A stretch of DNA of 64,000 nucleotides from Dictyostelium firmibasis (GCA_036169595.1 CM069769.1:1930001-1994000), one strand, 5' to 3'. Shown: positions 40,489 through 55,249, counted from the first letter of the stretch. Made by a program: numbers and translations. The notes: a model not told the origin generated them from the sequence alone.

Positions 40489-43288
40489 TTATTGTGTAAT
40501 TGTTTGTGTTGTTGGGGAATTTGTTTCACTGTTATTTTGACTATTTTGATTTAAAAAAGAAGAATTGGATTTCATTTTAATTCTATGATTTTTTCTTATT
40601 TGAGAGAATTTATGAGAATTTCTTAAATTTTTAATTTTTTCATCCAAATTATCGAAATCTTGAAAAGTGACATCGATTAATTCATCGATATCATATTTTT
40701 TGTTTCTGACCAATTCAACAACCACTTCGGATTCTGTTTCGGCTAGGATAGCGTTTTTATTAATTTTTAAAATCGCCAAACCAACTTGAAAAAGTACAGT
40801 TGTGCCATCCAAAAACAAACAATCAATGACACGAGTAGCGACAGGATAGGGAATATAGGATATGAATAAACAAATGAACCAAGGTGTTGATAAAATTTGT
40901 ACAGGCAATCCAATTCTCTCCAAATGTTTAAAGACCTCTGGTAAATACTCTTGACAGAGTTCAATGAAAATATTTTGATCGACAATGGAACCAATCATCT
41001 CCTTACTGTAGTAATCGCAAAGATAAAGTTCCACCACTTTAGAGAGTACCCAAAATGCAGCTTCCTCTTTCATATATAACAACATTAGACCAGTGACATT
41101 ATTCATACCTTGACAATACCCAATGTTTGGATTACGTCTACTATAGGCGATTAAAACACGTCTTAATGAATCAACACCTGGTCCATTGTCCTTAAAATAT
41201 GGATGATGTGAAAATGTTCTTCGAACATCTTTTTCAATATCCTCAATTGCTTGTGTGATTTTCTCTGATTCAATTGATAAAATGTTACTGCCACTGGTAG
41301 TGGTTGTTGGTGTTGTTGTTGTGGTAGTAGTAGAAGTTGTAGTTATTGTTTGTAATGTAGGTGATGCATTATTACTATTAATATCATTTAAAATTTCATC
41401 ATTAACTTTAATTAAATTATCATAATAACCTTTCTCTTTTTCCCACATAAAGCAAGCACCACTTGCAAAGGACCAAATATGACCTCTAAAGAATTCAGGT
41501 ATACCAAGATGAGTTAGGTATGTTAATCTTCTAGTTATTGACATTGTTGTATCCATACCATTCTTTTTGAAGTAGTTATCCCACATTTCAAATTTCCTCT
41601 TTTCAATTTTTTCATCCTCCAAAATGATTGAAGGCTCTTGAGTGTACAGGTTTGTGCCAATGGTTTCTAATCTTAATGTTTCTCTAAAATTTGGTGATTC
41701 TGGTTGCTTAAGGAGATATGGATGATATTCTTCGTCTTGTTGTCGCTGCTTTGGTTGTAAATTTGTACAATACTTTCTCATTGTATCCAAAGCTTCATTA
41801 CAATGAAATAGTCTAAGAGTTATTGATCTACCAGAGATAACCGTTATCACCAATGATTCTGTCAACACGGAGATTCCGAGGAATGGTTTTAATTTATGTA
41901 TAGATTCAACTTGTGATACATGTATGACGGTTGTAAATTTCTTTGCAGTGAATCTCTCTTTATATTTTATACATATAAAATTTGGTGATATATAAACTTC
42001 ACCCAACAATGAGTTCTTATTCCTAACAATCCAACATGCATGAACTTGAATTAACTCTTCATCCATTGGTAGTTTGAATACTCTTTGAAAATCTTTATTC
42101 TTTTTTTCAATATTTAAAAATTGTTTTGTTTTTGGTTTTAAAATTGGTGATGAAATTAAATTGTTATTGTTTACATTATTAGAATCTATAGATTGTAAAT
42201 CATTAAAAGATGAAGATGATGGTAATGCTCTATTATCTGTATTTATTGATGAAGGTGGTGAGAGACTATCACCATTTGTCTCTTCATATAATTGGTCCAT
42301 GGTATATTGCCAAAGTTGTTCCAACATATCGAATGCTTGATCACGAAGAATGAAATGAAATGAAAATTCTGATACAGTTTTTTCGTCAGGCCCAATGCAT
42401 GCCTTGATTTTAATAGCACTTGGTATAAATCCTAATGTATTCTCCTTGGTTATTGAGTTTACACTAAAGAATGGTATCATAATTCTAGTTGGTGGATTAG
42501 ATGTATAAAAACAAATTTTATCTACTGTTATAAACATTTTACCTGGTGTTGGCTTTAAAACATTTATACTAGTTGGTAATGTACAAATAAAACCTTTTAT
42601 TAAAAAAAAATAAAATTAAATAAAATTAAATAAAATTGGTTAACACAATAAAATAAAATAAAATAAAATAAAATAAAATAAAATAAAATAAAATAAAATA
42701 TACTATTATTAATACATACATGTAACTAATTTTTCATCTATGTCAAATTGAGTTTTAAATTCTTTTAATGAATGTTGATCATTTTGATCTTCTTCTTCCT
42801 CAACACCACAATTTGCCATACCAGATATTTTCGTTATAACAAATTGATCTTTAACATCATCACATTGTAATATCTTTGGTATAATTTCTTGAATTAAAAA
42901 ATTCCAATGATCCTATTAAAAATGAAATAAATATAAGAGAAGAGTTATGTAGATAAGATAGAGAGTATGGATAGATAGAGGGTTAGGATAAAACTCTTTT
43001 TTTTTTTTTTTTTTTTTTTTTTGTTTTTTCACTATTTTGATAGATATATATGTTTTTTACTTTAATAATATCTAAACTATTTGAGACAGCAATAATTTGT
43101 TGTGGTTTTGATTTATAAATGATTCTATAGGTCAAAGGGTATTGATCACTGGCAACCACAGCAAGATTTGCAAGTTTACCTAACAGGGAGTCATTAGGTT
43201 TTGTTTTCAAAAGTTGAAAAAATTGATTTTCAAAAATAATCGTCCAAAGTGAAGATGCAGAATAATTAGGTCGAGGTATTATCCACAT
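40489..43288 (-). CDS. GRAM-GRAM-TBC RabGAP of the TBC1D8/TBC1D9 family
   Basis: Exons 43288..43061, 42912..42720 and 42593..40489 give 841 residues. TBC proteins speed GTP hydrolysis by Rab GTPases. The start MWIIPRP...SSLW and YRIIYKSKPQQIIAV followed by DHWNFL match the TBC1D8/9 N terminus. The first GRAM domain holds GKMFITVDKICFY, the second LLGEVYISPNFICIKY. The TBC domain starts near residue 505 (GIPEFFRGHIWSFASGA) and contains both catalytic fingers: IEKDVRR (Arg599) and YCQG (Gln635), so GAP activity is expected. Two low-complexity loops (Ser/Asn and a poly-Thr run) are dictyostelid insertions. The EF-hand part of TBC1D8/9 is missing; the protein ends in an Asn/Ser tail. Confidence 0.92.
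42655..42701. repeat. (AAAAT)n pentamer in an intron
   Basis: About nine AAATA/AAAAT units in the second intron of the TBC gene. Confidence 0.85.
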
Positions 43289-44930
43289 TTCTAATAAATA
43301 TATATAATTGTAGTATTACTCTTTTTTTCTTTTTTTTTTTTTTTTTTTTTTGTTTATTTCGACAAAATATATATTTTAAAAAAAAAAAAATTAAAAAAAA
43401 TTAAAATAAATTTTTAATTAAAAAAAAAAAAATAATTAAAATTTTTTTTTCAAATAACACGCCAAAACACAAAAGTTTGTTTGGTTTTAATTTAAATCTC
43501 ATTTATTATTTTATTTTATTTTTTTCTTTAATACCTTTTTTACCAGAAATGACATATAATAAAATCATCTTTTTTTAGATAATTCCATCCCTCCAACCAG
43601 AAAGTTATTTTAAGAAATGCCTGCCTATGCATAACAAAATATTGATGACTATCTTTAGTTATGCTCTTTTTAGTTGAAGTCAAAAATAAATTATTCAAAA
43701 GGCTAAAAAAAAATTTATATTAAAATCCTCATACAGGAAGCCACCATACAAGTCATATTTTTAGGCTGTTTTTTTTAAAAACATTATTTATATTATTATA
43801 TTAAAATAACATTATTAATTTTATTATTTTTGATAAAAATGATCAAATTTAATAATTTTATTTTATTTATTTATTTAGTTATTTATTTATTTTGAATTTT
43901 GAGTTTGTAGGGTTTTTTTTTTTTTTTTTGAGTTTTAATATGGAAAATGGCAATATAAATAAAATACTTGTATTTTTTCATTAAGAGGTGCAATATATTA
44001 AAAAAAATTAATTGTAAATAACTATAAAATCATTTTAGGTTCTTTTGGAACATATTATTAATTATTTTTTTTTTTTCAATAATTTATTTTTAATATAACC
44101 ACACTACTTAAAATTGAAAAATAATATGTAAATAGATAATAGATCTCCAAATCAATTCAATTAAAAGAACAAAAAAAAAAAAAAAAAAAAAATTATTTAA
44201 AAAAAATGAAAAATAATAAGAAAAAAAAAATTAAATAAAATAAAATAAAATAACATAAATATATAATGATATAAACATACAAATACAGAATAATAATTAA
44301 TGTTTACTAAATCTATTATCAATTAAAAAAAATAAAAAAAAAAAAAAAAAAAAAATTAAAAATTGTAAAAAAAATTTTTTAAAAAAAAATATATTTATTT
44401 AAATTTTAAAACAATTTTAATCAATGAATAGAAAATGTTGAAAGGAAATATATTTATGTATTTATTATTAATAAACAATTAACTTTTTTTTTTTTTTAAT
44501 ATTATTTATTTTTTTACTTTTAAAAAGATAAAAACACTTCAAAGAATAGATATTTGAATCGAATTCAATTAATTTTAATAGATTTAAAAAAATTATTAAT
44601 TATTATTACACTTTTTCTAAAAAGGTTACTATTTAATTTTATTTATAACAAAATTTTTTTTTTTTAATTTTTTTAATAAAATGTAAGATCTTGGCACAAC
44701 CGAAATGATCATAGAATTTCTAAACCCAGTTGTTTAAAGATCTCTCTGTCTCTCATTTTGCCCTAAAAAGCCTTACTAACAACCACTCAAATTTGTTTTG
44801 TATGAAATATTCAAAGGGTCAGTTTCATAAAGAATAAATTTAATATTTTCTTTTTAAATTTTATATGAAAATAAATGATTGGTTATGGGTCTTTAAACAA
44901 AAAAAAAAAAAAAAAAATTAACGAAAAATT

Positions 44931-44970
<40 letters not shown>

Positions 44971-45679
44971 AAAAAACTTAATACAGGCAGATTTATTACA
45001 TTTTCAAAGTTTTAAAAAAAAAAATGAAGAAAATGATAAAATATAAAAAAAAACAAGAAAAAAAAATTTAAAATTTTTTTCTCACTTATAAATAAAGATA
45101 ATGATAAACTAATAAATCTGCTCATTTTTTAAATCAAATAATGATAAAATGGTAATTTATTTCTTTTGAACTTTTTTCAAATAATTGCTTGATCATAAGA
45201 TTTATACCAACACTCAAAAAAAAAAAAACAAAAAAAAAAAAAATAATAATAAAAATAATAAATATAAAAAAAAAAAATAAAAAAAATAGAATTTGTGTGT
45301 TTTTTAAAAAACAAATCAGAAAAAAATAATGTTTGTTTTATATAAAATCCATATATGGATATAGGGTGTGTAGACATGACCTTTTCTATCATTTTTTTTT
45401 TATTTTACATATTAAAAAAAAAAAAAAAAAAAAATTGAATTTAATCTTTAAATAAAATTTTTTTTTTTTTGTGTATATTCATATAGACCCACACTTACTC
45501 ACACCACACATTTCATAATCATATGTTCTTTTTGTATTAACAGTTTTATTTCCAATTAAAGTGATTAATCATAATTAAAATAAAATAAAAAGAAAAAAAA
45601 CATAAAAAATAAAACAAAATAATTAAATTAATAAATTTAAAATAATCTTGGTTTGTGCTCTTTTGATTTCCAACAAGTT

Positions 45680-45715
<36 letters not shown>

Positions 45716-46174
45716 TTACATAAAAAATTTATATTACCATATGGGTGTTGATTTTTTTTTTTAATTTAATATATATATATTTTTTTTTTATTTTATAAAA
45801 AAAAAAATTCCCACCACTTATTACCCACTCATTTTGTTTGATTTAGTGCAAACTTTTTTTGTATTATTTTTAATGTTATTTTAATTAATAAAATAAAAAT
45901 AGAATCCAAATAATTAAAAAAAAAAAAAACAAAAAAAAAAAAAAATCCTTAATGTGTTAATTGTTTTGTTATATTTATTATTCATTTTTTTTCAAAATTT
46001 TTTTAGTTTTTTTATTTTTATTATTTTTTTATTCAACAATCCTTAATAAATCTTTAAAAAAAAAATAATAAAAAAAATAGTTTGTAAAATATATTTTTTT
46101 AATAAAAATAATAATTATAATAATTTTGGAAAAAACAAACAATTATAAAATTCCAAAAAAAAAAGAAAAAAAAA
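43289..46174. other. 2.9-kb divergent spacer between the TBC gene and the Asn-rich gene
   Basis: Both flanking genes are transcribed outwards from here, so it carries two promoters. Most is poly(A)/poly(T). More complex islands are at 43540-43775 and 44688-44830; neither has a coding frame longer than a few dozen codons. A CA-rich island lies at 45484-45515. Confidence 0.55.
45484..45515. promoter_or_regulatory. G-box-like island upstream of the Asn-rich gene (candidate)
   Basis: The run gacccacacttactcac followed by accacacatttc reads on the minus strand as TGTGGTGTGAG and AGTGTGGGTC, two G/T-rich elements like GBF sites. It lies about 660 bp before the ATG at 46175. Assignment is by composition only. 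Confidence 0.3.
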
Positions 46175-48370
<2,196 letters not shown>

Positions 48371-48566
48371 ATAAACAAAAAATAAATTTAAAAAAAAACA
48401 AAACAAAAAAAAATTCATATCCCCATTTTTTTTGAGATCTTTTGGAAATTTCATAGTTCTCTTTTTTTCTTTTTTTATTTTTTTAATTTTATTTTTTTAT
48501 TTTTTTATTTTTTTTTATTTTTTTTTTCATTTTATAATAATTATCAAAATAGATAAACACCACAAC

Positions 48567-48597
<31 letters not shown>

Positions 48598-48717
48598 TAA
48601 AAGTTTTTATTTTGAAATTCACAAAAAACACACTCAAATATTATTTATTTTTCATTTTTATATATATTTAAAAAATTTACATAAAGTTTTTTATTGAAAA
48701 AAAAAGTAAAAAAAGAA
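48371..48717. other. Spacer between the Asn-rich gene and the CBS gene
   Basis: Same-strand spacer of poly(T)/poly(A) runs. No feature is seen beyond the A-rich leader before the ATG at 48718. Confidence 0.6.
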
Positions 48718-49787
48718 ATGCAACACTTTTTAAAAAATCAAGAGATTGGTGATATAGTTAAGCCAAAAGAAATGGTTATAGTTAAAACTTCTAGTAAATA
48801 TATAGATGTAATGGAATTAATGTTGAATAGAAAAGTTTTTTCAGCGCCAGTTTTAGGAGATGATGGAAGAGTTAATACAGTTTTAGATTTATTAGATATT
48901 GTTGGTTATATAATTGAATTCTTAGGATTAAGAAATCCTCAAACTTTGGAGCGATTAAAACAATCACCTAAAGAATTTAGTAATATACTAAGGAATAGTG
49001 GTGAGCTATTCTCGCAATCTACGATTCAAACAGTGTTGGGACCAAATATCAAACCAGAGAAATTAGTAGCATGCAGAGAGAATACATCATGTTTCGATGT
49101 TATTCAAGCATACAATAGTTTAGTTTCAAAGGTGTTCATATTGGACAAAAGAAATGAGATCATTAATCTCGTCTCCCCCATTGATATCCTATCAATGGTC
49201 GCTCAAAACATTCATATCCTTGGTAGTGTTAGAAAAAGAAAAGTCGGTGAGTTGGGTGTTTCAATACCATTTAAACGTTGCTATAGAAAAGATGAGAGAG
49301 TTATATTGATCATTAAAGATTTCCTTAGTGAAAATTTCATTGCCGCTCCAATAGTCGATGATAGAAATAGATTAATCGCAAACTTTTCAGTTTCAAACAT
49401 AAGAACCCTTCATCATGATTTTGATGAACTAATGCTACCTGTTAAAGACTTTTTAGAGTATCAAAAAATTAAAGAAAAAAGATTCGTTACAAGTGTAAAT
49501 GAAATTGTAAATATTTAAATTTATTTATAAATTAATTGTTAATAATTTGTTATTTATTATTTGTTATTAATTATTGTTAATTTATTATTATTTTTATAAT
49601 AAACTAGTCATTATTTCCATTAACTAGTAGTTTAGATGATACATTGGAAAATACAATTTTTAAATTAGTTGCGACTAGAGTCCATAGATTATGGTTAGTT
49701 GATGATAATGAAAAACCTTTATCAATGATAACAATTGATTCAATATTAAAAATTATAACTTTAAAGTCAATGGAAATTGATTCATAG
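48718..49787 (+). CDS. Four-CBS-domain protein, AMPK-gamma/SNF4-like
   Basis: Exons 48718..49506 and 49608..49787 give 322 residues. CBS pairs (Bateman modules) bind adenine nucleotides. Repeats are seen at about 12-70 (VMELMLNRKVFSAPVLGDDG), 115-170 (FDVIQAYNSLVSKVFILD), 195-250 (IKDFLSENFIAAPIVDD) and 265-322. The fourth repeat lies mainly in the second exon: SSLDDTLENTIFKLVATRVH then RLWLVDDNEKPLSMI, a strong CBS signature (RVHRLWxVD is typical of AMPK gamma). The donor GTAAAT at 49507 is in frame with the acceptor at 49607; reading on without splicing gives a stop after VNI and loses this domain. SNF4/AMPK gamma, plant CBSX or SDS23 are the alternatives. Confidence 0.85.
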
Positions 49788-49792
49788 GTTTT

Positions 49793-49845
<53 letters not shown>

Positions 49846-49849
49846 GCAT

Positions 49850-50742
49850 TTAATATAATCCACCATCAACACGAATATTTTGACCAGTGATATAATCTGA
49901 TTCAATTAAAAATAATACTGTTTTTGAAATATCCTAATAAACCATATAAAAAAAACAATTAATTAGTATTCCTATCATTTTTTTTTTTTTTTTATAAAAA
50001 AAATTACCTTTGTATTACCAATTCTTTTCAATGGAATTGAATTAATTAGTTGTTCATTATTTATAAAAGGTTTTGACATATCAGTGTCAATGAAACCAGG
50101 TGAAATTACATTTGATGTACAATTGAATTGACCAATCTCTTTAGAGAGTGATTTTGAAAAACCATTTAAACCACCCTTAGAGCTTGAGTAAATGGTTTGA
50201 CCTTTATTACCCATTTCAGAGACAACACTACCAATGAAAATAATACGACCATATTGTAATCTCATCATATCCTTTAAAAATGATTGTGTTATTAAAATTG
50301 GTGATAATAAATTAGTTGTAATGATTTCATTACCATTATCATTTATTGAATGATAATTATTATCATTATTATTTGATGATTTTTTAAATAATAATTCACT
50401 ATGAGTAATACCAGCAGAATGAACTAATATTCCAATTTTATTATCAATATTATCATTATTGAATAATGAAATTTGTTTTTTAATTTCATTTATTGATTCT
50501 TCCAATTTATTAGTTTTTGAAAGATCACATAAAATTCCGATATGTTTTTGATCTTTATGAATTAATGGTAATGATTTAACAGCTTTTTCATTTTGTTCTT
50601 TATTTCTACTCCATACAAAAACATTTGCACCTTTATTAGCTAAATCAATAGCTATCTGATATCCAATACCCTTTGATCCACCTGTAACTATAGCATTTCT
50701 ACCTTTTAATTCAAATAATCTTATAATTGAATTTTTAAACAT
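49850..50742 (-). CDS. Short-chain dehydrogenase/reductase, FabG/CBR4-like
   Basis: Exons 50742..50008 and 49933..49850 give 272 residues. Classical SDR features are present: the TGGSKGIG cofactor loop, LVHSAG in place of NNAG, the catalytic IGSVVSE serine, and YSSSKGG (YxxxK). The second exon supplies the C-terminal SDYITGQNIRVDGG, the usual end of 3-oxoacyl-ACP reductases. Basic residues at the N terminus (FKNSIIRLFELKGRN) are short for a mitochondrial presequence but possible; mitochondrial fatty-acid synthesis is the likely role by family. An Asn-rich loop of about 20 residues is inserted before the catalytic serine. The start codon is the ATG at 50740-50742. Confidence 0.88.
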
Positions 50743-50889
50743 TTCTTTCAATAGTTTTTTTTACCTTTTTTTTTTTTTTTTTGGGAATCTGAATAAAATG
50801 TTATTTTATTAAATTAAATATTAAAAAATAATAATAAAAAAATAAAAAAAAATTAAAAATAATTACATTTTTGATTTTTTTTTTGATTT

Positions 50890-50930
<41 letters not shown>

Positions 50931-50943
50931 GTTTTCAATTCCA

Positions 50944-52145
50944 ATGTTTAAATTAATTAAAACAATTAAACAACCACAACAATTTAAATATATAAATAGA
51001 ATGTCAACAAATACATCAGTAAAAGGAAAAGAAGTTTTAAAGAAATTAGGGGAATTAATTCCATTAAATTTAGCAGAGAAATGGGATAACGTTGGATTAT
51101 TAATTGAACCAAGTAATACCGATTCAATGAATATCGAAAGTATATTCCTTACCAATGATTTGACTGAACCAGTTTTACAAGAGGCAATTAATGAGGGAGC
51201 AAACTTTATTTTCTCTTATCACCCACCATTATTCAATCAATTTAAAACCGTTAATCAAAAATCAATTCCACAAAGAATAGCAATCAAATCCATAGAGAAT
51301 AAAATTCCAGTCTATTCACCACACTCTGCTTTAGACTCTTGTGATGATGGTTTAAACGACTGGATTGCCAATGGTTTAATTAAATTAAACTCTGGTAGAG
51401 GTAGATCAAAACCAATTACACCATATCAAGAACCATTGAAATCTACCCAAAAGATTTCAATTTATTTACATTCAAATCAACCACTCACACCTGAAATCTT
51501 AAAACAATTAGAATTAAATTCAAACTTTCAATTCTTCACAACTGATAAAATTGAATTATCTTGTAACCAACAACAATTATTAATTTTAACAAATTTAATT
51601 CAATCATTTTCAAATGTAATTTATTATTTATTATTTTTATTATTATTATTAATATTATTAATATTAACTTTTTAATTAATTATTTATTTAAATAAAAATA
51701 GGAAATTAAAGGTTGGGATATTGTAAATCAAGAAAAGGTATCATCATTAAATAATGGTTCAGGTAAATTAGTAACATTAGACGAGGGAATTGATATTGAT
51801 GTTGTTATAAAAGGTGTAAAAGAATTATTTAATATTGAATATGTTAGATTAGGTAAGCCATTAAGTGGTGAATCAAAAAAGATTAAAACAATCTCTTTAT
51901 GTGCAGGCAGTGGTGGTTCTGTAATTTTCGGCGAAAAAGCAGATCTCTATTTAACTGGCGAATTAACTCACCACGCCATTTTAGATGCTTGTGCCAAAGG
52001 CAGTTATGTTATCGTTTGTGATCACACAAACTCTGAAAGAGGTTACCTTTCTCAAATTTTAAAACCAAATTTAGAAAAATTATTTGATAATCGTGTTAAA
52101 GTTTTAATTTCAAAATTAGATACTGATCCATTAAAAGTTATATAA
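50944..52145 (+). CDS. NIF3-like (NGG1-interacting factor 3/DUF34) metal-binding protein
   Basis: Exons 50944..51615 and 51702..52145 give 371 residues. The NIF3 family has a conserved di-metal site and a poorly defined role. Motifs: AEKWDNVGLLIE, SYHPPLF (about residue 91), HSALDSCDDGLNDW and, in the second exon, GELTHHAILDA and CDHTNSERGYL. These supply the His/Asp/Glu ligands of the family. The first 19 residues before MSTNTS are basic and hydroxylated with no acidic residue, like a mitochondrial targeting peptide, so I keep the upstream ATG; the second Met could also be a start. Its ATG is 201 bp from that of the divergent reductase gene. Confidence 0.93.
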
Positions 52146-52228
52146 ATGATAAAATAACAATAAATAATTTCAACTATTTTAAAAAATTATGTCATTGACC
52201 TTTTTAATTTTTTTGTAATTCTCTTGTT

Positions 52229-55153
52229 TTATTTCTTTGCTAATTTTAATCTTATATCTAAAATCAAAGATTTGTTTTTAATTTTTTTATAAATGGCTGA
52301 TGTTGAAACGACAATTAATGAAAGGCCAACTACTGAGCAAACTACTATTACTGCAATTTTCCATGTTTGAAATTTATTTGGTGATGAGGAATTATTGCAA
52401 CCATTATTTGTTGTGCTTGTTGGATCATTTGATAAAAGTACACCAAAGTTTGGGTCAATTATTGCATTTTTTGAGAAATAATTAATAGTAATTGCTTGTA
52501 TTATTGATTGATTGTTTAATGTTGAAATGTTACTTGATAATAAATCCTGTTGTGATAAAATTTCAATTGTACTTACAACTACTCTATCATCTAATTGTAA
52601 ACGATTTGAAAATGTTCCAACTAAAATTTCACCTGTTTTACTTTTCATTTCAATGGTTCTAATTGATTGACCACTCATTTGAATATTTCTTGATAGTTCT
52701 TGATTTTCATCGATACAATCATCACTTTTAATTTTCGATTCAAATAATACCTGAATTGAATTTAATTTTGCACTAAAATCCCACCCAATAATCTCTACCT
52801 GATATTTAACTGAATTTGGTAAAATTGTAAAAACATCACCTAAAAAATCATATTGAGTTTCATTTCCTGAATTTATCATAATTTGAACATTGATTTGGGT
52901 TTTATTGTTTGAATTATTTAAAATTAAACCATACGTATAAATTACAATATCTTTTGTATCGGTTGTTTTTGTTATTAAATCCCATTTCTCTTTCTTTAAA
53001 TCTATAAAATTTACAACTTTATTTTTATTTAAACTTTGAACCTCTCTAATTTGAATGATACCAATTTCAAATTGAACACCAGTTTCAATGACTGCTGTTG
53101 TAGCATTTATAATTGGTATTGGTGGTTTAACTTGAACATCAATTTTATTTGAGCATGAAAATCCAGAGTAGCCTAAATTGCATTCACATTGTCTCAATAG
53201 TTCATTACATTTACCATTGGTAGAACCTGAACAAACACCTGTACTTGATGAAGGACATGGATCATCTCTTATATAAATGAATGATTCTGATGATGTATTA
53301 TAATTATCACAAACGATAGAAACTGATAATGTTGAATTTGATTCACCAACATTTGATGAGAAATTACAAGTTAACATATCCATTTCATTATTACCTACTG
53401 TAAGGGAAGGTTGAGTACATGTACCACCACCAATCGTAATGTTTGGTAGGGTACAGAATGAAAAACCTTTGATTGTAACAACACCTGGTACTGTATAAAT
53501 TGTTGAAGAAACTGAATAAATTGATGCTATTTGATAAGCAAAACTAAAATTTAATGGTGAAATTGAAATTGTTGTGTCGTTCAATATGAATTGAATATTA
53601 CTTGCAAATGGTAATGAATCATCGACTTGGCATGAAATATTATATAACTGTTTTAACCCTAAATATTTCAAAACCTTTATATTATAGCATGGAATTGATT
53701 TTGAACCATAGGTTGGAGTATTAATGATTTTAATTGAATATATAGAGTTACCATTTCTATCATTTGGTAATAAGAACGAACCTGATAAATAAATTATTCT
53801 ATCACCTCTGTTGACAGGTTTATCGGTTTTAACTAATGTTGGTATCAATTGTAATTTGATTTGATTATAATTTATTGATGTTGAATTTGAACAAATTAAA
53901 TATCCCGAATTAAAATAGAGTTGTGGATTATTAAAAACTAATAATTCTACATTGGATGATGAAGTGTTTGGTAAAATACTATCGACATTGAATATTGGAC
54001 CATAAAATGTGATATTAAATTTCTTTGGATTTAAGAATACACCATACACAGTCAATGTATCATCTGCTAAATTATAGAACATATCATTGATTTTAGGAAA
54101 TGCCATTGATAGGATCAGTGAGTTTGATGAATGATCACTAAATGGTGGAGTAACAGTATCCAATTTAAAAACCATAGTAATTTCTCCTGAAAAATTGTAT
54201 GAGAGTGTTGAACCATTAATGTAAATTATATCTTCATCTGAAGCATCTAAAGCAAAGGAGTGTAGTGATGATTGTCCGATATAAGATGCATTAAATACTA
54301 ATGAAGCAACAGTAGGTCTGAAAAAGAATGTACCATAAAGTGTTATTATTGAATTCGTATTGACCAATGTTGATGGTTTAATATCTCTAATGAATGGTGT
54401 TAATGTGGTGATTGTTTGATTAAACACTATATCACTGTATGCAGTAACTGAGAAATCTCCATTCATACTGTTCTTATAGGTTATAGAAATCATTGGAACT
54501 ACCATGACAGTTGGTGAAATGAATGTAATATTATTATAAAATCTACCACTACTACTACTACTACCTACATACACAAGAAACGATAGTAATTGCATATTAA
54601 TTTTATCGAATCCAACTCCATCAATCTCAATGGTATCATTTCTTTGAGCTAATGAATTTATATAAAACATTGTAATTGGGAATGTTTTTATTAGCATCGT
54701 TGTATTCACTGTTACCGTTATATTTCTATCAAGATTGGTGGTATATGAAACATCTAATCCACATAAAAGTTCATAGTCGAGTGTAGCACATAACAACGAT
54801 GTCAAATTATTCTCTTCTGGGTTGTACAATGATACTTTTGTGGAATATGATGTGAATTTAAAACTTTTATCATTGAAAACTGAGAAAGAGCTTTTACCAA
54901 AATAAAATACATTTCTTGAAAGTGATGGTACTGAATTTGGATTCAATGTTGGTTGTGGCGATATTGTTGGATCAGTTGGTGCCGTCACTGGCCCTGACGA
55001 GTGTTCAGTCGTAGTAGTTAAATTTGCAAATCCAAAAAATGTTCCTTTGTCACCATTTCCACCATCACTATTTTTTATAGAATTTATAATTTTAATATTT
55101 AATAAAAATAATATAAAAAAGAATTTTGAAAATATTATTATTTTTTTATTCAT
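52229..55153 (-). CDS. TIG/EGF-domain type I membrane protein
   Basis: A single exon of 974 residues. A hydrophobic signal (FSKFFFILFLLNIKIINS) is followed by a Thr/Pro-rich segment, then several IPT/TIG-like beta domains with phrases such as IRDIKPSTLVNTNSIITLYG (about residues 265-285) and an EGF-like block with CNELLRQCECNLGYSGFSC. A second beta-rich region precedes one TM helix near the C terminus (WKIAVIVVCSVVGLSLIVVS) and a short basic tail. Dictyostelium has many such proteins, including the Tgr recognition family; this one is not clearly TgrB or TgrC. I start at the ATG at 55151-55153, which opens directly with a signal peptide. N-glycosylation sites (NxS/T) are very frequent, fitting an extracellular domain. 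Confidence 0.88.
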   Translation of the reverse strand: MNKKIIIFSKFFFILFLLNIKIINSIKNSDGGNGDKGTFFGFANLTTTTEHSSGPVTAPTDPTISPQPTLNPNSVPSLSRNVFYFGKSSFSVFNDKSFKFTSYSTKVSLYNPEENNLTSLLCATLDYELLCGLDVSYTTNLDRNITVTVNTTMLIKTFPITMFYINSLAQRNDTIEIDGVGFDKINMQLLSFLVYVGSSSSSGRFYNNITFISPTVMVVPMISITYKNSMNGDFSVTAYSDIVFNQTITTLTPFIRDIKPSTLVNTNSIITLYGTFFFRPTVASLVFNASYIGQSSLHSFALDASDEDIIYINGSTLSYNFSGEITMVFKLDTVTPPFSDHSSNSLILSMAFPKINDMFYNLADDTLTVYGVFLNPKKFNITFYGPIFNVDSILPNTSSSNVELLVFNNPQLYFNSGYLICSNSTSINYNQIKLQLIPTLVKTDKPVNRGDRIIYLSGSFLLPNDRNGNSIYSIKIINTPTYGSKSIPCYNIKVLKYLGLKQLYNISCQVDDSLPFASNIQFILNDTTISISPLNFSFAYQIASIYSVSSTIYTVPGVVTIKGFSFCTLPNITIGGGTCTQPSLTVGNNEMDMLTCNFSSNVGESNSTLSVSIVCDNYNTSSESFIYIRDDPCPSSSTGVCSGSTNGKCNELLRQCECNLGYSGFSCSNKIDVQVKPPIPIINATTAVIETGVQFEIGIIQIREVQSLNKNKVVNFIDLKKEKWDLITKTTDTKDIVIYTYGLILNNSNNKTQINVQIMINSGNETQYDFLGDVFTILPNSVKYQVEIIGWDFSAKLNSIQVLFESKIKSDDCIDENQELSRNIQMSGQSIRTIEMKSKTGEILVGTFSNRLQLDDRVVVSTIEILSQQDLLSSNISTLNNQSIIQAITINYFSKNAIIDPNFGVLLSNDPTSTTNNGCNNSSSPNKFQTWKIAVIVVCSVVGLSLIVVSTSAIYKKIKNKSLILDIRLKLAKK

Positions 55154-55249
55154 TTTTATTAAATAAAACAAATAAATATAATAATATAATAATAAAATGA
55201 TTATTAATAAATAAATAATAAATAAAAAAAAAACTTTTTAATTATTAAA

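Noticed and set aside
44688-44800. Possible C/D snoRNA in the spacer island
   Set aside because: There is an ATGATCA sequence, but no proper C box (RUGAUGA) and D box (CUGA) pair with a terminal stem.
48694-48717. Upstream extension MKKKVKKE of the CBS protein
   Set aside because: It would need a TTG start; the ATG at 48718 has the normal A-rich context.
49604-49849. Minus-strand 81-codon frame beginning with an Asn run
   Set aside because: It is antisense to the last exon of the CBS gene and starts in the ATT spacer.
50743-50751. Start of the reductase three codons upstream of its ATG
   Set aside because: The codon is TTG, not ATG; the ATG at 50740-50742 is preferred.
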